Shown here: in pieces, positions 11,782-21,048 of the stretch | Layout of the letters: every line of letters starts with the position of its first letter | Numbering within the stretch: the stretch's first letter is position 1 | Assembly (NCBI GenBank): GCA_003024175.1 | Contig: MDYQ01000035.1 | Location: 172,154-236,153, forward strand | DNA length: 64,000 nt | Direction: 5' to 3' | Source of the DNA: Planoprotostelium fungivorum | Taxonomy: Eukaryota > Evosea > Variosea > Cavosteliida > Cavosteliaceae | The notes under the pieces: generated by a model | The model's database searches: none | The model's input: the letters and a program-made list of their open reading frames with translations, nothing else | Told to the model about the DNA's origin: nothing | Program-made: the position numbers and the translations under genes

Positions 11782-13671
11782 ATGAAACAGAGCATCATAC
11801 CCGACGTCTATAAACCGAAGAATGCAAATCTCGCTCAGATCGATCCGAGGTTGAACGATTCCATCAAACATCCACCTCGCATTCCACCGTTCTATATCGT
11901 CCGATGCATCATTCTTCTCTTGACAATAGCTACCGTGGCAGTACTGCCCATCGTACCTCTTCATTTCCTTCCTCTGATCATCCTCTTACCACTTGGTCAA
12001 GAGAAAATCTGGATCGAATGGTGTAATGGATGTACGAATTTATGGTGAGACGAATCATTCGTTATCTTTCCATTTCTGAACCTCTTCAGGTTTCAATGCT
12101 TCCTCATTTTGCTAGAGAAAGTCAATGGGTATCAGCTCATTTTCACGGGTACCAACATGAAGAAAGAAGATTGGGCACTTGGATTGTGCAATCATCCCTC
12201 TGAAGCCGACTGGGTCTATTTCTGGTCTATTTTGGAGAGAGCAGGTAGGATGGGTCAGCATCGTGTTATCATGAAGAACGTGAGTGGAAGATACATTCTC
12301 CCTTCACACGACAGACTAATGTCATCAGATCATTTCCAATGTGCCCGGAATCGGTTGGGGTATGCTTAACCTCGAATTCCTCATGCTCACTCGTAATTGG
12401 CAAAAGGACGAGATCCAAATGGAATGGTCCCTCAGAAAGTAAGTTTCACCATCATCTCTCGAATGCATCACGTGACGTCATACTTCCATCGAGATCGATG
12501 AAGAGGATTTGATTGACATCGCTCTAGATATCTGAAATATTACACTCCTTTCTTTCTACTTTTATTTCCAGAGGGCACTGACTTCACACCGGTCAAGCGC
12601 GCTCGATGCGAGCAGGTGACGATCATCTACAACGTTGTAGATTGACGTGTTCAGTGGGCCAAAGAGAACGATGCACCTGTCTATAAGAGGCTGTTGACAC
12701 CCAAAGTGAAAGGATTCCAGAAGGTGAAGAATGATTTTGTTACGAGGCCATACAAATGTGGGACAGGTGATGTCCACGTTATCACCTAGGTTACAGGCGG
12801 TGTACGACTTTACGGTAGCATATGATGACAACGGTGAGAGATTCGAGTGAAATGTCGTTGAAATTTCAAAGTGAAGCCCACCATCGTAACTGCCATGGCC
12901 GGATGGTATCCCAAGAGGATCCACTATCACATCAGAAGATTCAGTTCTGATCAGGTATTTATTCTATTTTATTCTGTGATGATAGACGTCTCGAGCAACA
13001 ATCATCGTCACGATCATCTCGACATCTCATCGGACGAATCACACCATCAAGAGAGTCATCATCACACATCATCGCACATCAAACACAAACATCATCCACA
13101 CATCAAACACATCATCCACATCACGGAGTGCTCATCGTTCGACAGATCCCCCACGACGAAGCTCAACTCCAAGAGTGGCTCTACGAACGTTACCGAGAGA
13201 AAGACACACTCTTGGAATACTTCACACAGAACAAGAGGTTTCCCACCCCTTCAGACATTTCAGAGGACCTCACCCTCCAATTCCAAGGCCAAAACTTTGG
13301 CCCGTGAGTCACGTGACTCGTTCCTGGAACTAAATATTCCAGGACTTTTCTCTTCGGTGACGCACCCATCTGCGAGACGAGAGAAGGAAGGGTGACCATT
13401 CCTCCGTTCCAGGTGAAACATTAAAACCGATTAAAATGGATTTTAAATGGATCAGATGACTCCGTTTCCATGGATGAACTACTGGTGGCTGGCTTACCTC
13501 TGCATCATCTGCTGCGTGTGCGTCTGGGCTATTTTCGAGTACTCGTGGGTCATGTGGTTGTTCATCGTCGGCTGGACCTTCTTCATCTGCTCTTCTCTAT
13601 TCGACAAGATCAAAGTGTGGAGGGGCATCTCACCTCCAAAGGGATGGAGGCCTCCTACAAAGAAAGAATAA
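11782..13671 (+). CDS. Lysophospholipid acyltransferase (AGPAT5/LCLAT1-like)
   Basis: Membrane enzyme that transfers acyl chains to lysophospholipids, probably in the ER or mitochondrial membranes. An N-terminal hydrophobic region (about residues 35-75) is followed by the acyltransferase motif NHPSEADW (N-H-x4-D) and the second motif LFPEGTDF. The C terminus has two membrane spans (WWLAYLCIICCVCVWAIF and WLFIVGWTFFICSS). The order matches the LCLAT1/AGPAT5 branch rather than small AGPAT1/2. Exon joins through about 12955 are clear. The next intron (about 12957-13130, CATCATC-rich) is long for this genome and I could not settle its acceptor phase; coding resumes at VRQIPHDEAQLQEWLYERY. A 39-nt intron at 12616-12654 contains a perfect 16-bp palindrome. 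The TAA stop lies within AATAAA. Confidence 0.88.
12626..12641 (+). repeat. Perfect 16-bp intronic palindrome
   Basis: TCTACAACGTTGTAGA is fully self-complementary and fills the middle of the 39-nt intron at 12616-12654. It is followed by TTGACGTGTTCAG, combining a likely TTGAC branch site with the 3' splice site. Confidence 0.75.
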
Positions 13672-13672
13672 A
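13667..13672 (+). terminator. AATAAA signal overlapping the stop codon
   Basis: The acyltransferase stop TAA (13669-13671) is inside AATAAA, so if this hexamer is used the 3' UTR is only a few tens of nucleotides. Confidence 0.5.
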
Positions 13673-13996
13673 GAACGGTCCTCTGTGTAACCTTTCTGTC
13701 AAGCGCTCAAGTTTGAGAATATCGAGCGGAATCTCGTGAATATCAGCCCACGTGATTGCAAAGTGGTCTTAGAACCACACGAGCAATGCGATAGAGGATG
13801 AACACCCCGGTACCGCACGCTTAAATCGCGGTAAGGTACCACCTCGTCGCACGTTTCTTACCGTCACGTACTTACGCACGTAGATCTCCTACCGATCTGG
13901 ACTTTTATACACCCCCGGGCAACCGCGAGGAATCAAAGTCGAATTCCAGGGCACAGGGGCACCCTGCATCCTCTTCAGAGGGCGAATTATGTCTAC
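13672..13996. other. Intergenic region upstream of homeodomain gene
   Basis: About 325 bp. It includes GGTACC-bounded inverted sequence around 13810-13840 and several ACGTACGT-like strings. No gene or tRNA signature was found; it is the probable promoter of the homeodomain gene. Confidence 0.4.
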
Positions 13997-14305
13997 ATGA
14001 AGATTTCAGACATCGTCCACCGCACAAACACGTCCTCATTACCTCCCATCGATTTCACTTCGACCAGTGGAATCCACGAAGAGGAAAATAAGAATGCTCC
14101 CGATGTACCAGAAGCGGCAGCGAGAGCGAGGAGAGTGGTACTTCCTCAAGAGCAGAAGGACTACTTGGAAGCCATCTTCCAAGAGAAACCTTATCCCGAT
14201 AATGAGCTGAAGATGGAGTTGGCGGAGAGGTTCAAAACGACACCGAGGAAGATACAAGTGTGGTTTCAAAACAGACGCCAGAAACAGAAGAGTGAGAACG
14301 GATGA
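13997..14305 (+). CDS. Small homeodomain protein
   Basis: Intronless 102-residue frame. A homeodomain occupies about residues 42-101: ARARRVVLPQEQKDYLEAIF, the turn KPYPDNELKMELAERFKTT, and recognition helix KIQVWFQNRRQKQK, with the invariant W, F, N and R present. It is 60 residues with no three-residue insertion, so it is not TALE type. Only about 40 residues (acidic, Ser/Thr-rich) precede the domain, and almost nothing follows it, so no effector domain is visible. Expected role: sequence-specific DNA binding in the nucleus. An unrecognised upstream exon could extend the N terminus. Confidence 0.85.
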   Translation: MKISDIVHRTNTSSLPPIDFTSTSGIHEEENKNAPDVPEAAARARRVVLPQEQKDYLEAIFQEKPYPDNELKMELAERFKTTPRKIQVWFQNRRQKQKSENG

Positions 14306-14522
14306 ACACGGGTAGCATATGTTACGGGTGATCGTGATCGCATACACTGTGGACTGAATCTCGTCAGATATCAGTGAAGAATCGAATTTATTAAGACCGA
14401 GAGTGATGAGGTCGATATCATGAGGCCACACTTGTGAAAATCGCAAATAAAACAATAATGTTCGTGATTTCATCATTTCATCATTAGCATTCAAGACGAG
14501 GCCTCCTGTGTGATACGACGAA

Positions 14523-15185
14523 ATGAGTTACGTTAAATCGGCTTCTGCCTTCTTGACAGACATGGATGAGATCATTCCCAACTTGTATCTGGGCAACATG
14601 AGAGCAGCTCAGACCAAGGCCTTTTTAGATAAGTACATGATCACGCATATCTTGACAGCAGCCACCTCAATATCACCCGAGTACCCCGAGGTTTATGATG
14701 TGATTCCAATGATGTCTCATTTCAACAGGATTACATCTATAAGGTGGTGCACCTATACGATCAAGAAGAACAAGATCTGTTCGAATGTCTTGAAGACAGC
14801 TTTCGATTCATAGATGAGGCTTTGCGAGGGGCCGGAACCATTCTTGTTCACTGGTGACGTTTGTTCCATTCGTATCATCTAATGACAAATCCTATAGCGC
14901 CGCTGGCGTCTCTAGATCGGCGTCCATCGTGATAGGTTATCTCATGTGGTCAAGAAAGAAGTCTTTCCTCGAGGCCTTCACTTTTGTCAGGTACCTTCAT
15001 CTCTCCATCAACATCTAATGTCTCGTATCAGATCGAAGAGACCAATCATAGGACCGAACGATGGATTCATGTGGCAGCTGCAACTGTACGAGAAGATGGG
15101 TCTCAAGATAGATCCGAATCATGAGGAATATCGCCTGTGGATGAACCATCGAGATGACGTGGTGAAGCAGTTTTTTATATCATGA
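14523..15185 (+). CDS. Dual-specificity protein phosphatase
   Basis: Four exons (14523-14690, 14729-14853, 14898-14990, 15032-15185) encode about 180 residues. The catalytic signature HCAAGVSRS (H-C-x5-R) spans the second intron, so neither exon alone shows it. It is followed by the DUSP-typical ASIVIGYLMW. The start region (MDEIIPNLYLGNMRAA) matches the usual opening of the domain, and the general-acid loop is around YDQEEQDLFE. The protein is little more than the catalytic domain, with no kinase-binding or lipid-binding extension, so it resembles atypical DUSPs that dephosphorylate Tyr and Ser/Thr residues. The substrate is unknown. It converges on the receptor gene below; their stops are about 70 bp apart. 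Confidence 0.92.
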
Positions 15186-15255
15186 GGGACTTCAGGGTAT
15201 GATTTATTCTTCTCAAAATTATTTAATACATGTCCTTCATCTTCATCATCTGTGT

Positions 15256-17794
15256 CTAGATGACATCGATGATGCTGTAAGAGTCTTCGTTCTTGTCGTT
15301 TTGAAAGAAGGATTCTCCCGCTTTCGTCCTCTCCTCTAGCTGTCTGCAGATGCGAGAGAATTGAAGTCTCTCTTCTGGATCTGTCTTTGTGCTGTCCTCG
15401 TCTCAACTGATGGAGAGATCTTCGATGACTCACCATCGGACCACGATGGACGTCAAGTGTTCCATCCATTCTGGTCCGGTGATGAGTTCGACTCCAGGTT
15501 GGATCATCTTGATCCTCTGATCGTCATCAGCCGTCGCGAGAGCCACACTACCATTAGGGGGGCCTGTTCGTCTGTCATGAGTTCTCATCCTCTTTCTACA
15601 GCTCACCGTGTGAAGAGCGACATCTTCCACGTTCGTCTTTGTACCGTCCGGGACGCAGTGATAGAATCCACACAACTTGGTGAAGAATTGGTCGCCTTCC
15701 CTCCTGCACAAAATCTGTTGTGATGTGAGATGACGGTCGACTCTGATCTTGACGATGATGATGTGGGAGACATTTTGATGAGCAACTCACTTTTTTTGGA
15801 GTGAGGCGAGTGTGAACTATCTTCATCTCACAGAGGTACTGCATGCCCGTAGCAATCTGCTGTGCACTAAAGAACGTTAAGCTTGGAGAAGAGATGAGAT
15901 GGAATAGACGGTATTACATCACAGCCAGGTGAGGTTGGGTAACCACTCCCACCACATTCTCATCGATCCATTCAATGTAGTAGTACATTCCTGAGACATT
16001 CAGACAACAATAATGTCACACTACGTCACCTCCATCGGTCAAATTTTGTCCCAGATATGTACAATATTAGGATGGTGTAGTCCCTATCTCTCTTCAATCT
16101 CTTCCTTCTATTCGTTTCCCACCTTCAGTACGGTTGCTTCTCTGATCAGATCACTCCTCATCTTACCATCGATGCTCTTCTTGACGGCCACTTGTGTGGT
16201 GTCACTGTATATTCCCTTCCATACTTCGATCCTCTCGTTCTGGTTGATCAAACGATCGAACTCAATGAGATGGAACACGTCGTTCTTTGCTTCCTTTAGA
16301 ACAGACGTTTCATCGTATTTCTGTCGCACATTCAGATCATGGGACGATGATGTGAGATTAGGGTCTTTGTGTGAGATGATGAGGCGAAATAGGATATCTC
16401 TCCTCACCTTCCGTCTTACGATGATCAGAACGACCAACAACGTAACCATGGAGATGAAAGTACCTCCCACGGCAGCTCCAATGATAGTGTACTTGTTGCT
16501 ATCCTTTGATACCGCTGAACTTGCGGCCGCTTGCTGTGCTGTTGGTAGAATCGGAGAGCCCAAAGTGAAGTTGGTCAAGTGATTGCATTGACACGTGACT
16601 CGATCAGACACGTACAACGTCTCACAGCCTTGTTTCTTCCATCCAAACTCTACCTCTCCCCAGTATAGACAAGTCAAGTCTGTGGTGACGTCAATTCACA
16701 CCGTTGTAGATGCGCGATCACTGGCGGGAGAGGATCCGATGGAGATATTGATGGGATGGGATAGATTGGACACATCCATCTCGACTGCCCCGTCGTAGAG
16801 AAACACTCCAACGACACGTCCAGGTCTGTTGAAGAGTCAATCAATGAAAATTTCCATCGAACATCATCACACGGAGAAGGCGGTATCTTTTGGAAAAGGG
16901 CTCAAAGGGATGACAGACATCCATGGTAACATCTGTGCACAGTTGAAACTTCGGTATCCATGGATCAGATCACCCGTCGTCATGACGGCGGTGGGCATGG
17001 AAGCTGACACGTCATCATCGAGTTGCAGAGATAAGCTAGAAGCGTTGTAGACGGAAGACAAGGGTAAAGTGAGGGCCACGAGGGATATATTACCCGATCG
17101 TATACTGAAAGAGGAGATGTTGCCCATCGGAATCGAAGTGACCACTGCAGTCAGGAGAGCAGGTAGCTGTTCGCCTCATTCGCGATCGAGATGATATGAC
17201 GATGAGATCCCCTGGTCTGCGGCTGTTGTGGAGTGCGCCTCTATGATATTCTAAAGTTACGTGAGTCGCTGCATCCCAATGAGTAATCACCTCTGCCTCG
17301 ATGACCGTGAAGTAGAAGAGCTGGTCGATGATGTTGAAAAGCTGGATGATGAAGTGAATGAGCTGGACGACGCCGCCGTAGAGCTGGTCGATGATATTGA
17401 AGGGTCGATCGATGACGTTGTAGAGCTGGTCAACGATGTTGACGGTGATGACGTCGAAGAATGGTTGACGACGTGGAAGAGCTGACCGATGATGTTGAAT
17501 GACTGGTCGTTGAGGATGAAGAGGTCGTAGATGGGTCGGAAGTGGAGATGTAGAAGAGTTTGAAGAAGTCACGGGAGGCGTTGGCGATGAAATTGAGGAA
17601 ATTGGTTGTGGAGATGTCATCGATGATGATGCTTCCGAAGATGTAGTTGTCTAAGACGTCGTGTGAGTGGCGACGGTGGGCTGAACTGCGGTCGCCGACT
17701 GCCCGATAGATTTTAGGCCACTGCAATGGCCTCATTTTATGAGGAAAAGGATGAAGAAGCCAAAGACGAAGATTGAGAGACCAAGCGACCACAT
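15256..17794 (-). CDS. Single-span receptor: GPS motif, TM segment, tyrosine-kinase-like pseudokinase
   Basis: Reading 5' to 3' on the minus strand: an N-terminal hydrophobic stretch (ATG at 17794), a Ser/Thr-rich stalk whose frame needs an unresolved intron or shift near 17430-17500, then a GAIN-like segment (about 17145-16730). A complete GPS motif follows at about 16677-16560: TCLYWGEVEFGW, GC, TCQCNHLTNF, with the HL/T cleavage site. One membrane span (about 16520-16450, GGTFISMVTLLVVLIIV) is followed by a kinase-like domain. The VAVK lysine is kept, but the Gly loop reads NERIEVWKGIY, HRD is HTR, DFG is LCG, and the activation segment is very short. The end, CTKTDPEERLQFSRICRQLE, is a normal kinase C-lobe tail. 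It is therefore a predicted pseudokinase. GPS motifs are known from adhesion GPCRs and polycystins; no seven-span domain is present here. Confidence 0.8.
16702..16710 (-). repeat. Intronic CGTTGTAGA motif in receptor gene
   Basis: In the intron at about 16680-16720 (minus gene), the transcript reads CATCTACAACGGTG and then AATTGACGTCACCACAG, combining the TCTACAACG motif with a TTGACGTCA near the acceptor, as in the peptidase and acyltransferase introns. Confidence 0.6.
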
Positions 17795-17977
17795 GTTGGG
17801 TGAACGACTACCGCTGTGGTATGACAGAACGTTACCAAGCAATTGGTTGTCTTAACGTAAAAAAACGGCGGGGCATCCGTCAGCAAGTTTTCAAGTGAGC
17901 GAAAGGAGTACTCCTTAGCTCTCTATAGCAACAAACGTCCTCGCTGTAATGATGAAAGCTTTAACAAATCAAACCAT

Positions 17978-19362
17978 CTATTCAATCTGATTACAGAGAG
18001 CCCCGATGAAGTTGACCACCGCCTCTGGTACTTTAGACAACAAGTATCCCCCCTCGTTCGTGATCATGATCGGTATGCCCCTCATCTCTTCTCTCAGCTG
18101 TCTTCCCATTTGAATAAAATCGTCTGGTTGTAGCTTCATGCCTCGCAGGTTGCTCGGGTCTGGATCACCTGTGTCGTGTCATTCGAAGAATGAAATAGAA
18201 TAAATGGTGAACCGACTGATATATTCTCACCTTCTAACGTGTCTGAACCAAAAGCGACAACCAGATGAGTGATGTCCAATCGTTTGAGCCACTCTGTGAC
18301 TGACGTCAAGGCGGGAGAGTAATGTTGGTCGAAGGTGGCGCCGGTGGGGAGCGGCAGGTTGTAGTTTGTCCCTTCACCCTCGCCTTCACCTCTCTGGTGA
18401 GGTAGACCCCAGAAGATCGGATAATCTAATTCTCCGTGGATGGAAGCCGTCACGACATCTCCACGCCGCCAGAATATCTATCGAGGGTGAGAAAACTCTT
18501 TCGAGTTTGGAGATCGATCATGTGAGACGAGATAAACGATGATGAGCAGGAAGAGGGTCGCTTGATGTAATTGGACGATGAATGAGACGATAGAGAGTGG
18601 ATAATATTGAGGATGTATTACAATGATCATAATGACGTGTAAGATGAGTCTTACCTGCTGGGCTCCATCTCCAGCGTGATAGTCTAAATCCAACAGACCC
18701 ACTCTCTTCGCTCCCAATTCTCTCAACTTGCATGCAGCCAATGCAGCATTGTTGAAGAAGCAGTATCCTCCATAATGATCCCGTGTAGCATGATGTCCTG
18801 GTGATGAATTGATGGCGTAGTAGATGAGCGATGGATCTCGCATGAGCATCTCTGCTGCCATGACGGAGTTCTTTGCCGATGTCGTCGCTCTGTGCCACGT
18901 CTCGAGTAGGATGGGAGTGGACATGTCTTTAGCGAAGATGCCACAGCGTAGATATACGGGTAGAGTTGGTAAGAGAGCCTGGTTCGAATAGATTAGAACA
19001 TGGAATGTGATGTATGTGAATCTGAATTGAGATGGATGATGTGATACCTTCTTGTCTGCGTCAGAGAGTCCGAGGGCAAAAGTGTAAGGGACTAGGCCAC
19101 CTTCTGGCGTCCACCAATCGTCATCGTTGACTCGCATTCCCTCTTCATATGCGATTTTGAGGAAATCGATCAGCTCCCGACTGTGAACGGACATCAGTCC
19201 ATCGTCAGACAGTCCTTCAGTGTTGATGATCAATTGCACATCTTTCAATCTCCTCTCTAATTCTGCCAAGATCAAGTGCTGTCTCTTCTCAGGCTGATTC
19301 GTTCCTACGGCCCTGGCAGAAGGCGGTGGACCTTCCGTCTTGTCATAGATCACGACCACCAT
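17978..19362 (-). CDS. Acetylpolyamine amidohydrolase-like deacetylase (HDAC superfamily)
   Basis: Four exons encode a zinc-dependent deacetylase of the arginase/HDAC fold. The start is placed at MVVVIYDKTEG (19362); an in-frame ATG lies at 19404. Active-site landmarks: the His pair in SSPGHHATRDHYGGYCFFNN, zinc ligands in LDLDYHAGDGAQQ, the third ligand Asp in AFGSDTLEGDPDP (spanning the last intron) and the catalytic Tyr in TNEGGYLLS. The stretch RRGDVVTASIHGELDYPIFW and the GTNYNLPLPTG segment resemble bacterial acetylpolyamine amidohydrolases (AphA) more than class I or IV histone deacetylases, so acetylated polyamines or other small amides are likelier substrates than histones. No signal peptide or extra domain is seen. 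Bacterial ancestry followed by intron gain is an inference. It lies 162 bp downstream of the receptor's start, in the same orientation. Confidence 0.87.
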
Positions 19363-19492
19363 CTCAATTGTGATGTTCTCAAAGATGCATTGTAGAGGTA
19401 TCAATCACAATAAATTCGATTACAGATCATTTCTCTCGTTCAAATACAGAATCATTTATACATATGTACAAGCCGTGGCCCACGAGGTCCAG

Positions 19493-20407
19493 TTACATCA
19501 AAATCTTCACGGTAGCTCTCTTCTCAGGGTCGATGGTCAGCAGTCTAGACAGCTTCTCTCTCGTGCTGTGAGACACTTGGATCTCATCCGTATTGTCTGG
19601 TAGAGGAATCGACGTGCAGTGGTGGAAGTTTTGCATCATCTCATGAAGAGCGTACGGAAACCTTCCAAAGAGGAGAGCGAAAGTGGTGACACCCAGCGCC
19701 CATGCATCGACGAGGGTGGACCTCAGAGGTGTTTGTTTCGTGATCTCCGGTGACATGTATTCGGCACTGTAGAGGGTGAGCTCCTGGTGAAGAATGAGGT
19801 GATGGGTTTACCTTCCGCAGTAGTCCACCGACTGGCTCTCTTTCCCGTCTACGGTTTGGAAGAAGGTACATAGACCAAAGTCCACCAAGAAGATGCGGTT
19901 TTTGTCGAGATCCATCATGATCTGGGGGACGATTAGGGGAGTCAAGAGATAACGAGGCTCACATTTTCTAATTTGACATCTCTGTGTGCGATCCCCATTC
20001 TATGGCAAGAATGGAGAGCGGAAGCCACCTTCTTCACTATCTTACAGACAACCTTCTCTTCCATCGGCTCGAAGCTGCGTCGTTCCATCAGAGTAAAGAG
20101 ATCGATGCCTCGAATGACATCGAAGACGAGGCTCTATACGAGATCAGCTCCACCTTCTTCACCCATCGCTCACCGTCTCCCGTGTGTTGTCGATGTAGCC
20201 GTGAAATCCGCAGAAACTGCGGCTTCTCCCTTTCAGCATGGTGTTGGCCTTGATCTCATTCGAAATGCGTTTGTTGTCTTCGTGTCTTTTCTTGGGTATC
20301 CTCTTCACAACAACATCCTTGTTTGTCTTCTTGTCTTTCGCCGTGAAGACTTGACCGTATGTACCTTGACCCAACCTCTCGAAGCCTTGAAAGCGTGGCT
20401 CGGCCAT
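19493..20407 (-). CDS. Small Ser/Thr protein kinase, CAMK-like
   Basis: Four exons encode about 265 residues, a kinase domain with no extra domains. Visible motifs: Gly loop LGQGTYGQVF, lysine DVVVKRI, catalytic loop GIAHRDVKLENIM, DFG as LVDFGLCTFF, activation-loop end DYCGSAEYMSPEI, and LVDAWALGVTTFALLFGRFPY. All residues needed for catalysis are present. The GTxxYxSPE-type P+1 loop and the alpha-F sequence place it near CAMK or CHK1-like kinases. The domain ends soon after KLSRLLTIDPEKRATVKILM, so regulation must come from partners or loop phosphorylation. The substrate is unknown. Confidence 0.92.
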
Positions 20408-21048
20408 ACCTATATGACCTCCTGCGGTGTGGCGGAGGTGCAGAATAGAATAGAACAGAACCGATGTCTCACGGGTGGATCTGTGATGCCCGTCTATTTA
20501 ACGGGCAGAGGTGTCCGATCTGTCTCCTGACTCCTCGACTTAGGATCTCACGCGATCGTCCTTGAGTGAGTGAAAGGGGTGTTTCTATGCATTTTCGGAA
20601 CACCCGTGGCAGACGGTGACAGCCGCCATCACTCTATCCTGACTGGACACTTCCTCTCACAGGCAGCCTCTATACCACACGATATACAAGACACAACTCC
20701 TATCTAGACGAGAGAGGCTCACCTGATATAGAATGCAACGATCAATTGACGATGTATCGTGGAGGAAATTTCAACCAAATCTCACCACCGTCATCCATCG
20801 TCACGAAAATTCGGAGCTCAAAATAATAGATTTCGTGTGGAGACGGTGAGAGGTCAGAGACCTTATCAGCGTCTTAATCATTCAGATTAAGACTTCGATT
20901 TGTACTTGCGTGTACTCGGAAGACGTCACAGCTCTGAATCCGAACCTTTAAGAGGCCTCATCATCGGACAGTGATGTCGCAAAGATGGGACTCCTCCGTT
21001 CAAGTCCATCCGCACATCATCATCGCGGACTGAAGTCTTCTTCCTTCT
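20408..21048. other. Intergenic region
   Basis: About 640 bp between the kinase start and the CD36-like gene stop, both on the minus strand. No supported gene. The kinase promoter should lie at its left side; TATTTAACGGG occurs near 20495. Confidence 0.4.

Noticed and set aside
13800-13980. Possible RNA gene in GC-rich stretch with GGTACC inverted repeats
   Set aside because: No tRNA A/B boxes and no stable cloverleaf could be drawn. It is more likely promoter DNA of the homeodomain gene.
15256-17794. Adhesion GPCR interpretation of the GPS gene
   Set aside because: Only one hydrophobic span follows the GPS; kinase-like sequence begins about 40 residues later.
18975-19000. GGTTCGAAT resembling a tRNA B box
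   Set aside because: It lies in an intron/exon junction of the deacetylase gene; no A box or acceptor stem is nearby.
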